From Anderseniella sp. (GTDB lineage Bacteria; Pseudomonadota; Alphaproteobacteria; Rhizobiales; Aestuariivirgaceae), in NCBI GenBank assembly GCA_030626025.1, contig DAOUPT010000033.1:1-35953 (forward strand): a stretch of 35,953 nucleotides of DNA. The letters are read 5' to 3'. A program made the translations under genes and the position numbers. The notes under the pieces were generated by a model that saw only the letters and a program-made list of their open reading frames with translations, searched no databases and was not told where the DNA came from. This document shows positions 19,478 through 27,556 of this stretch, one piece after another. The first letter of the stretch is position 1; each line of letters starts with the position of its first letter.

Positions 19478-20164
19478 ATGGAAACACAATTGGAAATTTT
19501 GCACCGCGATAATTTGCATGAAGGTGGATTTGCCGGATTGCGGGAACATCGGCTGGTTGCTAACACGCAGGTTTTTGGCCGCGACATGGGGGATGCCTGG
19601 CCGGGGCTTGGTAACTTTGTTTATCTGGCTGATGCTCGTTTTAACCCCAAGGGTGAAACAAGGTTGCACCCTCACAGAGAAATTGATGTGATCTCTGTCA
19701 TGGTTGAAGGGCGAATTGCCCATGAGGGGTCGCTCGAACATGGCAGCACCATCAATCAGTATGAAGTGCAGGTTCAACGTGCCGGTGGTGAGGGCTTTAC
19801 TCACAACGAAATCAACCCAGATGATGAAAAAAACCGGATGTTGCAGCTTTGGGTTTTGCCGGAAAAAGCCGGAGAACCCGCCGGGTACAAGGTTTTCCGC
19901 CCAGTCTGGGGTGAAACAACCCGGATTTATGGCGGCAAGGAAGGTGAGACCAAGTCGTTTGCTGCCAAAACTACCCTTGATATTGCAATGCTGAAAGTTG
20001 GCCAATCGGTTGACATTGCTGCCGATGGGCTGAGTTATGTGGCCAAGGGGCAGGGTGATATGGGCGGTACAAGTCTGAAAGATGGCGATTTGTTCCGGGG
20101 ATTGGGTGGTCAATTTGTTGCCGGGGAAGATGTGGTGCTGGTTCTTGTGAATGAGATTGACTGA
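19478..20164 (+). CDS. Pirin-family bicupin protein
   Basis: A 228-residue cytoplasmic bicupin. The metal-binding cupin region shows NPKGETRLHPHREIDVISVMVEG and the later HEGSLEHGSTIN, with the His residues expected to bind iron. RAGGEGFTHNEINPDDE and LQLWVLPEKAGEPAGYK follow the pirin pattern. Pirins have been described as quercetinases or as regulators; the role here is unknown. The ATG at 19478 is 8 nt after AAAGGA and is better than the upstream ATGs at 19418 and 19469. It lies 160 nt before the ABC importer on the same strand and may be separately transcribed. Length is normal. Confidence 0.88.
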   Translation: METQLEILHRDNLHEGGFAGLREHRLVANTQVFGRDMGDAWPGLGNFVYLADARFNPKGETRLHPHREIDVISVMVEGRIAHEGSLEHGSTINQYEVQVQRAGGEGFTHNEINPDDEKNRMLQLWVLPEKAGEPAGYKVFRPVWGETTRIYGGKEGETKSFAAKTTLDIAMLKVGQSVDIAADGLSYVAKGQGDMGGTSLKDGDLFRGLGGQFVAGEDVVLVLVNEID

Positions 20165-20191
20165 ATACCCAGCCGACCTTAGTCTGAATAA

Positions 20192-20277
20192 AAACTGTAA
20201 CAGTTTCCGGTTGCCTGGCCTGCTGCATTGTTGTTGGCGAAAGGGCTTGGAAGGCCACCTCTCATACGGTATCGTAT
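20192..20277 (+). promoter_or_regulatory. Two palindromes upstream of the ABC importer
   Basis: AAACTGTAACAGTTT (20192-20206) is a 7-bp inverted repeat with a one-base centre. ATACGGTATCGTAT (20264-20277) is a 5-bp inverted repeat of the kind bound by GntR-type regulators. Both lie between pirin and the binding-protein gene, in the expected promoter region. They are candidate operators; no regulator gene is adjacent, so the assignment is inferred. Confidence 0.4.
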
Positions 20278-20323
20278 TTATCAACAAAAAAACCAGTCTG
20301 TTGCTATCCAGGGAGAAAGATGA

Positions 20324-21349
20324 ATGAAACGCTTTAACAGAAGACATGCGCTTAAATTGATAAGTCTGACGGGCGGGGTTGCCGCTACGGTGCTTGCGGT
20401 TATGCCTGCCCAGGCTGCCGACACAAAAATTACCGTGGGCGCTTTGCGTTTTACCAGTCATTCAGCAAGCTTTGTTGCAATGGAGCGTGGCTATTTCAAA
20501 CAGGAAGGTCTTGATGTGACCTTCAAGTTTTTTCAGGCAGCTCAGCCCATGGCAGTGGCCGTGGCATCAAAAGATGTTGACTATGCAGTGACGGCGATTT
20601 CCGGTGGCCTTATTTCACTTGCAGAAAAAGGTGCAGCAAAGGTTATTGGTGGTGCGTTGCAGGAAGAAGCGGGTATTGATGGCCAGAAAATACTGGTTTC
20701 CGATGCAGCGTTCAAAGCGGGTGTGACCTCGCCTGCCAAGCTGAACGGAAAGATATGGGCGGTGACACAGGCCGGTTCGTCCTTTCACTATATGGGCTCG
20801 GTAATCGCTGCCAAGGAAAACGCCAAGCTGAGTTTCAAGCCTTTGCAAAAGGTTGGCCCGATTATTGGCGCCCTGAAAACGGGTCAGGTGGATGCTTGGT
20901 CGATCGTTCCGCATATTGCCAAGCCGCTTAGCAAGAGCGGCAAGGTTCACATAATCGGAAATGTTGCAGATTATCTTCCGAACTATCAGGTGACTGTGGT
21001 GTTTACCTCGGCTGACAACGCTGCCAACAAGCGTGACACAACAAAGGCCTTTTTACGCGCCTTTTCCAAAGGGGCTGCCGACTTTAATGCGGCTCTTGTT
21101 GATAAAACAAAAGGTGATGCTGCGGCAGAAGAAATGGTCAAGCTGGTTCATAAATATGTCTATGTGGATCGTCCTTATGAAAAAGCCGCCCGCAGCATTC
21201 GAAATGGTGCCATGCGCATTAGTGAAAATGCTGCGCTTAATACTGCGTCTGTCAAAAATCAGCTCGACTGGTTCAAAAAGGAAAAGCTGGTGAAAAGCAG
21301 TATTACTTTTGATACGCTGGTTGATGGTTCTTACGTCGAACAGAAGTAA
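20324..21349 (+). CDS. ABC transporter substrate-binding protein, SsuA/NMT1-like
   Basis: A 341-residue periplasmic binding protein. The signal peptide (about 1-31) begins MKRFNRRHALKLISLTGG, with an RR pair that could suit Tat export, and ends VMPAQA. The mature part has the NMT1/SsuA pattern: GALRFTSHSASFVAMERGYF, EGLDVTFKFFQAAQPM, and LNGKIWAVTQAGSSFHYMG. Relatives bind sulfonates, nitrate, taurine or pyrimidine precursors; the ligand cannot be told from sequence. The start follows GGAG by 8 nt. A hairpin directly after the stop separates it from the ATPase and permease genes, so it should be made in excess of them, as usual for binding proteins. Confidence 0.85.
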   Translation: MKRFNRRHALKLISLTGGVAATVLAVMPAQAADTKITVGALRFTSHSASFVAMERGYFKQEGLDVTFKFFQAAQPMAVAVASKDVDYAVTAISGGLISLAEKGAAKVIGGALQEEAGIDGQKILVSDAAFKAGVTSPAKLNGKIWAVTQAGSSFHYMGSVIAAKENAKLSFKPLQKVGPIIGALKTGQVDAWSIVPHIAKPLSKSGKVHIIGNVADYLPNYQVTVVFTSADNAANKRDTTKAFLRAFSKGAADFNAALVDKTKGDAAAEEMVKLVHKYVYVDRPYEKAARSIRNGAMRISENAALNTASVKNQLDWFKKEKLVKSSITFDTLVDGSYVEQK

Positions 21350-21357
21350 AATTTCTA

Positions 21358-21386
21358 AAGGGCGGGTTTCGTGTGGACCCGCCCTT
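21358..21386 (+). terminator. Attenuating hairpin between binding-protein and ATPase genes
   Basis: A perfect 10-bp GC-rich stem, AAGGGCGGGT (21358-21367) with ACCCGCCCTT (21377-21386), and a 9-nt loop, begins 8 nt after the stop of the binding-protein gene. The T-run after it is imperfect (GATTTCTTTC), so it probably causes partial termination or protects the 3' end of the upstream message, rather than ending the operon. Confidence 0.75.
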
Positions 21387-21417
21387 GATTTCTTTCACAA
21401 ATATTTGCGACTTTGCC

Positions 21418-22185
21418 ATGGAACTTCGCCTGGAAAATATCGGCCATTATTATGGTGACATGGAGGTGTTGCAAGGCATTGACCTCGATATTCCGGCTGG
21501 AAAGATTGTTTGTGTTGTTGGCCCGTCCGGTTGTGGCAAATCCACCTTGCTGCGTCTGGTCGGGGGGCTTGAAAAACCAACTTCAGGCCGGGTTGTGCAA
21601 ATGGGACAAGCGCCTTCTGCCAGCATCAATCCCCTGACTTATGTGTTTCAGGATTTTGCGCTGTTGCCCTGGCGCACGGTGGAGGGCAATATCAGCCTCG
21701 TGCTGGAAGATCATGGCATTAAAGGTGCTGACATGGAGGCCGTCATTAGCGATGTTCTGGCACGCACCAAGTTGTCTGATTTTCGCAAAGCCCTGCCAAA
21801 ACAATTGTCAGGTGGTATGAAACAACGCGTGGCCATCGCCCGTGCGCTTGCTGTCAAACCGGCTGTAATGCTGATGGACGAACCGCTTTCGGCCCTTGAC
21901 AGTCAAACACGTGAATTGTTGATGGATGATCTGGTCGATCTGTGGACACGCGAACCTTTTACGGCGGTCTATGTCACGCACAATCTTGGTGAAGCCGTCA
22001 GGATTGGGCATTCGATCGTTGTGCTGTCGCGCCGACCGGGACGCATTTGCGAGGTTGTGGAGATTAATAAACCTCTGGAACAAAGGCAATTGGGCGATGC
22101 AGATCTTGAGCAGCAGCAAAAACACCTGTGGAATCTGATGCGCGATGAAGCCAAGGCGGCGGACATGGAGTTAATGGATGCTTGA
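21418..22185 (+). CDS. ABC importer ATPase, SsuB/TauB-like
   Basis: A 255-residue ATP-binding subunit. Walker A GPSGCGKST is at 35-43, Q-loop VFQDFALLPWRT near 77-88, signature LSGGMKQR at 130-137, Walker B MLMDEP at 151-156, followed by the D-loop SALD, and the H-loop His is in YVTHNLGEA. This pattern is typical of the nitrate/sulfonate/taurine ATPases. The frame opens at a GTG at 21373 inside the upstream hairpin, so the ATG at 21418 is preferred, although its ribosome site is weak. It overlaps the permease gene by 8 nt, indicating translational coupling. It should energise import by the binding protein and permease beside it. Confidence 0.9.
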   Translation: MELRLENIGHYYGDMEVLQGIDLDIPAGKIVCVVGPSGCGKSTLLRLVGGLEKPTSGRVVQMGQAPSASINPLTYVFQDFALLPWRTVEGNISLVLEDHGIKGADMEAVISDVLARTKLSDFRKALPKQLSGGMKQRVAIARALAVKPAVMLMDEPLSALDSQTRELLMDDLVDLWTREPFTAVYVTHNLGEAVRIGHSIVVLSRRPGRICEVVEINKPLEQRQLGDADLEQQQKHLWNLMRDEAKAADMELMDA

Positions 22186-22987
22186 TAGCGCTTCAAAAGA
22201 TGACCAACGAACGGTCGAATTTCGCGGCGGAGGGTTTGCGCCGCAATCAAAGCGCTGGGTTGGGTTCGTTGTGTTTATTGTACTCATATCTGGCATCGAG
22301 CTTGGAACACGTACGGGATTTATCACCAGTCTGATGCTGCCGCGCCCGTCCGATGTGTTGGCAACCTTTGTTGAGCTGTGGAAAAGCGGTCTGCTTTGGA
22401 AGCATCTCATCCCATCTCTCAGCCGTCTTGCTGTCGGTGCTGTAATTGGCGCATCGGCGGGAATTGGTGTTGGTATTCTGATCGGGTTGTTCTCGCTTGC
22501 CCGGGCAAGTCTTATTCCGATAGTCGCCGCTATTTTTCCCATCCCGAAGATTGCGCTCTTGCCGCTTTTTGTGATTTGGTTCGGCATTGATGAGGCGTCC
22601 AAATATGCACTCATTGCTTTTGGCACATTCACCCCCACCGTTGTTGCAGCTTATGGTGCTGTTGATAATGTGGACCGGACGCTGATCCGCATGGGTCAAA
22701 GTTTCTCGTTGTCGTGGTTTTCGATCGTAACGAAGATTGTTTTGCCGGGCGCCATGCCGGGAATATTGTCCGGTCTAAGGGTCAGCTTTGCCATTGCGAT
22801 CATTCTTTTAGTGGCTGCCGAAATGTTGGGCGCGGAATATGGGATAGGAGCCTATATTCTTGAGGCCGGTTCACTCTATGACCTGGAGCGGCTGTTTGTG
22901 GGCGTCACCATTTTATCAATTTTAGGCGTTGGCGTGAGTGCCGTAATCGGCCTGATCGAAAACCGCCTTCTTAAATGGCGGATATAA
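22178..22987 (+). CDS. ABC importer permease, SsuC/TauC-like
   Basis: A 269-residue inner-membrane protein with about six transmembrane helices, starting after a 25-residue cytoplasmic tail. The BPD_transp_1 domain shows LSRLAVGAVIGASAGIGVGI, and the coupling-helix region LPGAMPGILSGLRVSFAIAI with AEMLGAEYGIG, as in sulfonate/taurine/nitrate permeases. The start overlaps the end of the ATPase gene by 8 nt, and GGAG lies about 8 nt before it. It is the last gene of the importer operon; a terminator and a dispersed repeat lie downstream. Substrate not determined. Confidence 0.9.
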   Translation: MLDSASKDDQRTVEFRGGGFAPQSKRWVGFVVFIVLISGIELGTRTGFITSLMLPRPSDVLATFVELWKSGLLWKHLIPSLSRLAVGAVIGASAGIGVGILIGLFSLARASLIPIVAAIFPIPKIALLPLFVIWFGIDEASKYALIAFGTFTPTVVAAYGAVDNVDRTLIRMGQSFSLSWFSIVTKIVLPGAMPGILSGLRVSFAIAIILLVAAEMLGAEYGIGAYILEAGSLYDLERLFVGVTILSILGVGVSAVIGLIENRLLKWRI

Positions 22988-23045
22988 ATTTGCTTACCAG
23001 CCGACCAAAACGGGAGACGAAGAAGCAAGCTGGCAAAAGTAATAG

Positions 23046-23066
23046 GTGTATTTAGTAAACTGTCAC
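23046..23066 (+). repeat. Dispersed repeat copy B (partial)
   Basis: GTGTATTTAGTAAACTGTCAC, then divergence (AGAAAC instead of CGTAAC). It matches the first 21 of 27 positions of the consensus. It lies 59 nt after the permease stop, upstream of the terminator at 23084. Confidence 0.8.
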
Positions 23067-23083
23067 AGAAACACATGACAGCA

Positions 23084-23117
23084 AAAAGGGCGCTCCGGGA
23101 GGGAGAAGCGCCCTTTT
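23084..23117. terminator. Bidirectional terminator between importer operon and the Gly/Asn-rich gene
   Basis: AAAAGGGCGCT (23084-23094) pairs perfectly with AGCGCCCTTTT (23107-23117) around a 12-nt loop, with A- and T-runs at the outer ends. It lies between convergent genes and should end both transcripts. Confidence 0.88.
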
Positions 23118-23145
23118 CTATACTCGATAACTAACTTAAAGAGTT

Positions 23146-23913
23146 TTATTTGGTTGCTGGTGCTTGAGCACGAGCTTGTGGTGCGTAGTAAGGTGCATAG
23201 CCGTTGTAGCCATTGTAACCGTTTTGACCATTGTAGCCATTGTAACCGTTACCGGCTGCATTGCCTGCTACATTGCTATTGCCTGAGAAGTTGAAACCGA
23301 AGCTTCCTGATCCGTTGGCAGAACCGTTGCCATTGCCATTACCCCATCCGTTGTTGTTGTAACCGTTGTTCCAGCCATTGTAGCCAACTGGTGGGTAAAC
23401 AGGAGCAACTGGTGCTGTAGCAACCGCTGCAGGAGCTTTTGCAGTTACTGCAGGAGCTTTAGCAGTTACTGCAGGAGCTTTAGCAGCAGGGGCTGTTGCT
23501 GTAGCAGTTGGTGCATTTGCTGTTACTTTGGCAGCAGGTGCTGCAGGTGCAACACTGGCTTGTGGTGCTACTGGAGCAAATGTGCGAGGAGCTACATAGC
23601 CGTAAGGAGCTGGTGCGCCGTAGTAAGGTCCGTAACCGTTGGCACCGTTCCAGCCATTTTGACCGTTTCCTGAACCGTTACCGGCTGCATTGCCGTTACC
23701 TGAGAAATTGAAACCGAAGCTTCCTGAGCCATTGCCTGAACCGTTACCATTGCCATTGCCATTACCCCAACCGTTGTTGTTCCAACCGTTGTTGTTGTAG
23801 CCATTATTGTCACCGAATGGGCCAAAGCTCCATGCTGATGCTGTAGAAGTCAGGGCAACTGCGCCAAAAGCGATTGCACTTGCGACTGTGGCAGCTTTAA
23901 AAAATGTGTTCAT
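23146..23913 (-). CDS. Secreted Gly/Asn-rich protein resembling sulfur globule proteins
   Basis: A 255-residue exported protein of very low complexity. A signal peptide (1-27, ending STASA) is followed by two copies of one module: an NNGW/GNGN tract, then GSGSFGFNFSGN and an AGNG-rich tail leading to a Tyr/Pro segment (GPYYGAPAPYGY; YAPYYAP). The copies span about 28-107 and 177-246. Between them lies an Ala/Pro/Lys linker with three AKAPA-type units (about 130-172). Gly/Asn-rich sequence with YGYAPY-like tails after a signal peptide is typical of sulfur globule coat proteins (SgpA/CV1 type) and of some structural envelope proteins. I infer a structural or coat role; sulfur storage is unproven. 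The gene is monocistronic and has a terminator downstream. Confidence 0.7.
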   Translation of the reverse strand: MNTFFKAATVASAIAFGAVALTSTASAWSFGPFGDNNGYNNNGWNNNGWGNGNGNGNGSGNGSGSFGFNFSGNGNAAGNGSGNGQNGWNGANGYGPYYGAPAPYGYVAPRTFAPVAPQASVAPAAPAAKVTANAPTATATAPAAKAPAVTAKAPAVTAKAPAAVATAPVAPVYPPVGYNGWNNGYNNNGWGNGNGNGSANGSGSFGFNFSGNSNVAGNAAGNGYNGYNGQNGYNGYNGYAPYYAPQARAQAPATK

Positions 23914-24386
23914 AATAAATTCTCCAATTCTTGGGTTTTCCTAAGTAGACTTAAAATCCGGTGCCCCAGAAAATTTGTCTGTGCGCTGAATTGACTCAGT
24001 TATACATTAGAAAAATCTTATATGTCAATATTCTAATATACATATATTATAGAATTCTCATATTGGCCAAAACCCGAAAATCGGTTCCAGCTTTCTGGAC
24101 TCAGCGTAACGGTTTGAAAAATAATAACAATTTTCTGTATAGAAGGATTTTAATACAGTTAGTGGGTGCGACAAACTGTACGTAGAAAAGTTTAAAATGA
24201 GGCGAAAATCAGGCGATTGTGCCATTTTGAGCCAACAAAAAATATCAATTAAAAAAATTCTTGCCGAAAATGAAACAAAGGCGCACGATGCATTATGAAG
24301 GAACCGCTTGGTGTAGTTCCAGATGCGGTAGCAAGCCTTTGTGGCGGTCCCTTGACTTGTAATTTTGAGGCAAGAGAGGAAGCGTT
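23914..24386. other. AT-rich divergent intergenic region
   Basis: About 470 nt between the Gly/Asn-rich gene and the EF-G-like gene. It is markedly AT-rich at 24000-24060. There ATTAGAA (24006-24012) and TTCTAAT (24031-24037) form an inverted repeat, followed by a TATACATATATTATAG tract. It should hold both promoters. An open frame at 24295 overlaps the EF-G-like start and looks like a shadow. I see no RNA gene. Confidence 0.5.
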
Positions 24387-26474
24387 ATGGCAAATTCAAC
24401 ACAAAGTGGAAATTCTGACGGCAGCAAGACCGGGGGCACCCGGTGTATTGCATTGGTGGGCCCCTATTCATGTGGCAAGACCAGTTTACTGGAAGCTATT
24501 TTATTTCGGGCCGGAAAGATTGGTCGGCAAGGCAGAGTGGATGACGGCAACACAATTGGTGATGCCTCGGCAGAAGCGCGCGCCCACGGCATGAGCATTG
24601 AGATGAATGCGGCATCAATTGATTTTCTTGGTGACACTTTCACCTTTGTCGATTGTCCCGGTTCGATTGAATTTTCACATGAAGCAGACTCTATACTATC
24701 TGCATGTGATGCTGCGATTGTGGTCTGTGAAGCTGATGAGAAGAAAACCCATGCTTTGCAACTTACATTAAAGAAACTGGATGACCTTGGTCTGCCGCGT
24801 TTTATCTTTGTCAACAAAATCGACAAGACTGAAATGCGTTTGCATGATGTACTTGAATTTATGCAACCGGCCAGTGAAACACCGCTGGTCTTGCGTCAGG
24901 TGCCGATTTGGGAAGACAATATTGCCACCGGCTTTGTCGATCTGGCGCTGGAGCGGGCTTATGTTTATCGCGAACATGCACCCAGTGAAGTTATTTTAAT
25001 GTCCGATGCCCTGAAATCACGCGAAAAAGATGCCCGTTTTGAAATGCTCGAAAAACTGGCTGATTTTGATGATGATCTGCTGGAGCAGCTGTTGAGCGAT
25101 ATTGAGCCGCCACAGGATAAAGTGTTTGAGGACCTCTCGGCGGAACTGGCTGACGGGTTGATTACACCGGTTTTATTTGGCTCGGCTGAAAATGGTAACG
25201 GCATCATGCGGTTGTTGAAGGCGTTACGCCACGAGGTACCACATGTTGCAACGACAAATGAGCGGTTGGCAAATGATGCCGCCAGCGAGGCTGGAGATGA
25301 GGATGCTACGGCGCTGATTGTTAAAACCCTGTATACCGCTCACGGCGGAAAACTGTCGGTGGCACGGGTTTTAACCGGTGAGCTGACGGAAGGTAGCATT
25401 GTGCACGGCAAAGAGGGGCAAATGACCCGGGTTGCCGGACTTTTTAAACTGCATGGTATAGAGACCAGCAAAATTGACTGCGCCAAAGCTGGCGAACTGG
25501 TGGCGCTGGCCCGGCTTGAGGACATTGTCACTGGAGAAACGGTCTCCACTGGTAAAGGAGTGACCACCCAGTTGCATTTTCCTGATGTAGCGGCCGGGGT
25601 GTTTGGTCTTTCAATTTCTGTTGCTGATCGCAAGGATGAGGTCAAACTGACCGGTTCAGTTGCCAAACTGATTGAAGAAGACCCGTCACTTCATCTTAAA
25701 CATGATCCTGGCACCCATGAACTGGTTTTGTGGGGACAGGGGGAAATGCATTTGCGGGTGGCGCTTGAGCGTCTGGCTGGAAAATTTGGTATTGATGTGC
25801 AATCAGCGCCGCGGCGGATTGCCTATAAAGAGAGTATTGGCAAAGGTTGCACATTGCGGCGGCGTTACAAGAAACAATCGGGTGGTCATGGCCAGTTTGG
25901 CGATGTGGAGCTGGAAATCAAACCGTTGCCGCGTGGCTCGGGCTTTGTTTTTTCTGACAGCATTACCGGCGGTGTGGTGCCCAAACAATATATCCCGGCA
26001 GTTAAAAATGGTATCATAGAATACATGGTCAAAGGACCACTGGGTTTCCCGGTGATTGACTTGGCGGTTAATCTGTCTGATGGCTCCTTTCATAATGTGG
26101 ATTCTTCGGAAATGGCGTTTAAGCAAGCAGCTCGCATAACAATGACCGAGGCGATGCCGCAATGTGGGCCGGTTTTGCTTGAACCGATCGTGGCGGTCGA
26201 GATTCACATTCCCAGCGAAGCCACACCACGGGTGAATCAGATCGTTTCGGGGCACAGGGGCCAGTTATTGGGTTTTGACACCAGAGCGGGCTGGAAGGGC
26301 TGGGAAACGGTTCAGGCCCATATGCCGGAAGCTGAAATGGCCAATTTGATCGTTGAATTGCGCTCAGCCACAACCGGGGCCGGGACCTTTACCTTCCAGC
26401 ATGAGCGCCTTTCAAGGCTGACGGGTAAGCAGGCTGATGCGGTGATTGAGCAGCGTGAGAGCGAGGCGGCGTAG
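24387..26474 (+). CDS. Elongation factor G-like GTPase (divergent paralogue)
   Basis: A 695-residue translational GTPase with the domain order of EF-G (G domain, domain II, then III-V) but a divergent G domain. The P-loop is GPYSCGKT (25-32) instead of the GHVDHGKT-like form. The G3 motif is DCPGS (89-93), where EF-G has DTPGH, so the catalytic His is replaced by Ser93. G4 is NKID (143-146). Domain IV has KKQSGGHGQFGDVELEIKP and the C-terminal SGHRGQLLGF region. It matches the 'elongation factor G-like' family common in Alphaproteobacteria, not canonical FusA. The start follows GAGAGGAAG closely. It is a single gene; cellular role uncertain (ribosome recycling or stress are guesses). Confidence 0.87.
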   Translation: MANSTQSGNSDGSKTGGTRCIALVGPYSCGKTSLLEAILFRAGKIGRQGRVDDGNTIGDASAEARAHGMSIEMNAASIDFLGDTFTFVDCPGSIEFSHEADSILSACDAAIVVCEADEKKTHALQLTLKKLDDLGLPRFIFVNKIDKTEMRLHDVLEFMQPASETPLVLRQVPIWEDNIATGFVDLALERAYVYREHAPSEVILMSDALKSREKDARFEMLEKLADFDDDLLEQLLSDIEPPQDKVFEDLSAELADGLITPVLFGSAENGNGIMRLLKALRHEVPHVATTNERLANDAASEAGDEDATALIVKTLYTAHGGKLSVARVLTGELTEGSIVHGKEGQMTRVAGLFKLHGIETSKIDCAKAGELVALARLEDIVTGETVSTGKGVTTQLHFPDVAAGVFGLSISVADRKDEVKLTGSVAKLIEEDPSLHLKHDPGTHELVLWGQGEMHLRVALERLAGKFGIDVQSAPRRIAYKESIGKGCTLRRRYKKQSGGHGQFGDVELEIKPLPRGSGFVFSDSITGGVVPKQYIPAVKNGIIEYMVKGPLGFPVIDLAVNLSDGSFHNVDSSEMAFKQAARITMTEAMPQCGPVLLEPIVAVEIHIPSEATPRVNQIVSGHRGQLLGFDTRAGWKGWETVQAHMPEAEMANLIVELRSATTGAGTFTFQHERLSRLTGKQADAVIEQRESEAA

Positions 26475-26532
26475 TTTTTTAGCTGATTGGTAAGTGGTGG
26501 CTTACGGAATGAAATTCGGCGGAAATTAGCCG

Positions 26533-27444
26533 TTATGTACCGGTTTTTACGGCCTGCAGCCGAATATTTGCGACTCCCGAGAACTGACCTTGGTGGTTCT
26601 TAAACAACAGAGCCAGAGCGTCAACAGTCTTGCGGACAGCTGGTTCGCGCAACAGGTCGCGGTGGACAATCAGGTGTTCGGTGCTGGTGTAAATTTGCTC
26701 CAGACCTTCAACTCGTTGCAATTGGCCAATCGGGTCGGCCATGAAGGCTGGCAGGATGGCATAGCCGGCGCCAGATGTTGCTGCGTTTAGCTGGGCAGTG
26801 ATGGTATTGCAGCGCACGATGGGCGCTGCCTGAACATTTTCATCCATCCAGCGTTTGATTTCGGGATACCAAAGTCTGTCGGGCGAAAAGCCGATCCAGT
26901 TCGGGTCAATTAGCGGCGGGTGATGGTTTCTGGCGGCGTAATCCTTTGAAACATAAACATTGTAAGTGATTTCTGCCATTTTTCGGGCAATCAGGGTTTC
27001 GCTTTCCGGCAGGCAGGAGCGTAACTGGATTTCGGTTTCGCGCGAGGCGTGATTGAGATGGAGTTGGGCTGAGTAGAGTTCGATTTCAACCTCTCCGACT
27101 TGTTGCAGGAGCCAACCGATGTGCCGGGCTATAAAGTGCTCACGCAGCTCATCAAGGGAAATTCGTACGACCTTTTGGGCCTTGCTGGCCAGCTCAGGTT
27201 GCACGCGTTCGACATCTTCAGCCACTTTTCGCATGTTTTCTGCAATTGGCAGCAATTTTTCACCAGCCGGGGTCAGCATCAGGCCGTTCGGGGTTCGGTC
27301 AAACAGCCGGACACCCATTTGATCCTCAAAACGGCGCAGTCGGCGGCTCATTTGCGGTTGGCTTAATCCCAGTGTGCGGGCGGCAGCAGTGACACCGCGC
27401 ATCCGGGCGGCAGCATCAAAAACCCGCAAATCATCCCAATTCAT
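26533..27444 (-). CDS. LysR-family transcriptional regulator
   Basis: A 303-residue regulator. The N-terminal winged HTH (about 1-60) reads MNWDDLRVFDAAARMRGVTAAARTLG then LSQPQMSRRLRRFEDQMG, typical of LysR. The C-terminal part is the periplasmic-binding-like effector domain, somewhat divergent. It is divergent from an EamA exporter and PLP-enzyme operon starting at 27557, with 112 nt between, the classic LysR arrangement, so I infer it controls that operon and itself. A palindrome at 27479 is the candidate site. It converges with the EF-G-like gene. Ligand unknown. Confidence 0.9.
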   Translation of the reverse strand: MNWDDLRVFDAAARMRGVTAAARTLGLSQPQMSRRLRRFEDQMGVRLFDRTPNGLMLTPAGEKLLPIAENMRKVAEDVERVQPELASKAQKVVRISLDELREHFIARHIGWLLQQVGEVEIELYSAQLHLNHASRETEIQLRSCLPESETLIARKMAEITYNVYVSKDYAARNHHPPLIDPNWIGFSPDRLWYPEIKRWMDENVQAAPIVRCNTITAQLNAATSGAGYAILPAFMADPIGQLQRVEGLEQIYTSTEHLIVHRDLLREPAVRKTVDALALLFKNHQGQFSGVANIRLQAVKTGT

Positions 27445-27478
27445 TTTTAAATACCCCTATACGGCTTTATGTATTTAT

Positions 27479-27493
27479 GCATATCCGATATGC
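27479..27493. promoter_or_regulatory. Palindromic candidate LysR operator
   Basis: GCATAT-CCG-ATATGC, a perfect 6-bp inverted repeat with a 3-bp centre, lies between the LysR gene and the divergent exporter gene, 35 nt from the regulator start. Size and position suit a LysR-type recognition half of the intergenic control region. This is inference from position and symmetry. Confidence 0.55.
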
Positions 27494-27556
27494 GAGTGAG
27501 AAGCTAGTCGAAAGGATTGAACAATCATAGGTTTTATCGAAATAAATGGAGCCCTC

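Noticed and set aside
19457-20461. A 334-residue open frame on the minus strand
   Set aside because: It runs antisense to pirin and the start of the binding-protein gene, both with clear families and ribosome sites; its product has no recognisable motif.
23146-23913. DNA tandem repeats in the Gly/Asn-rich gene as a non-coding repeat array
   Set aside because: The frame is open throughout, with a signal peptide and codon variation between the repeated modules, so the repeats are protein-level.
26475-26532. Small hairpin GTAAG-N6-CTTAC between the EF-G-like and LysR genes as a terminator
   Set aside because: The stem is only 5 bp without a good T-run, so support is too weak to list as a feature.
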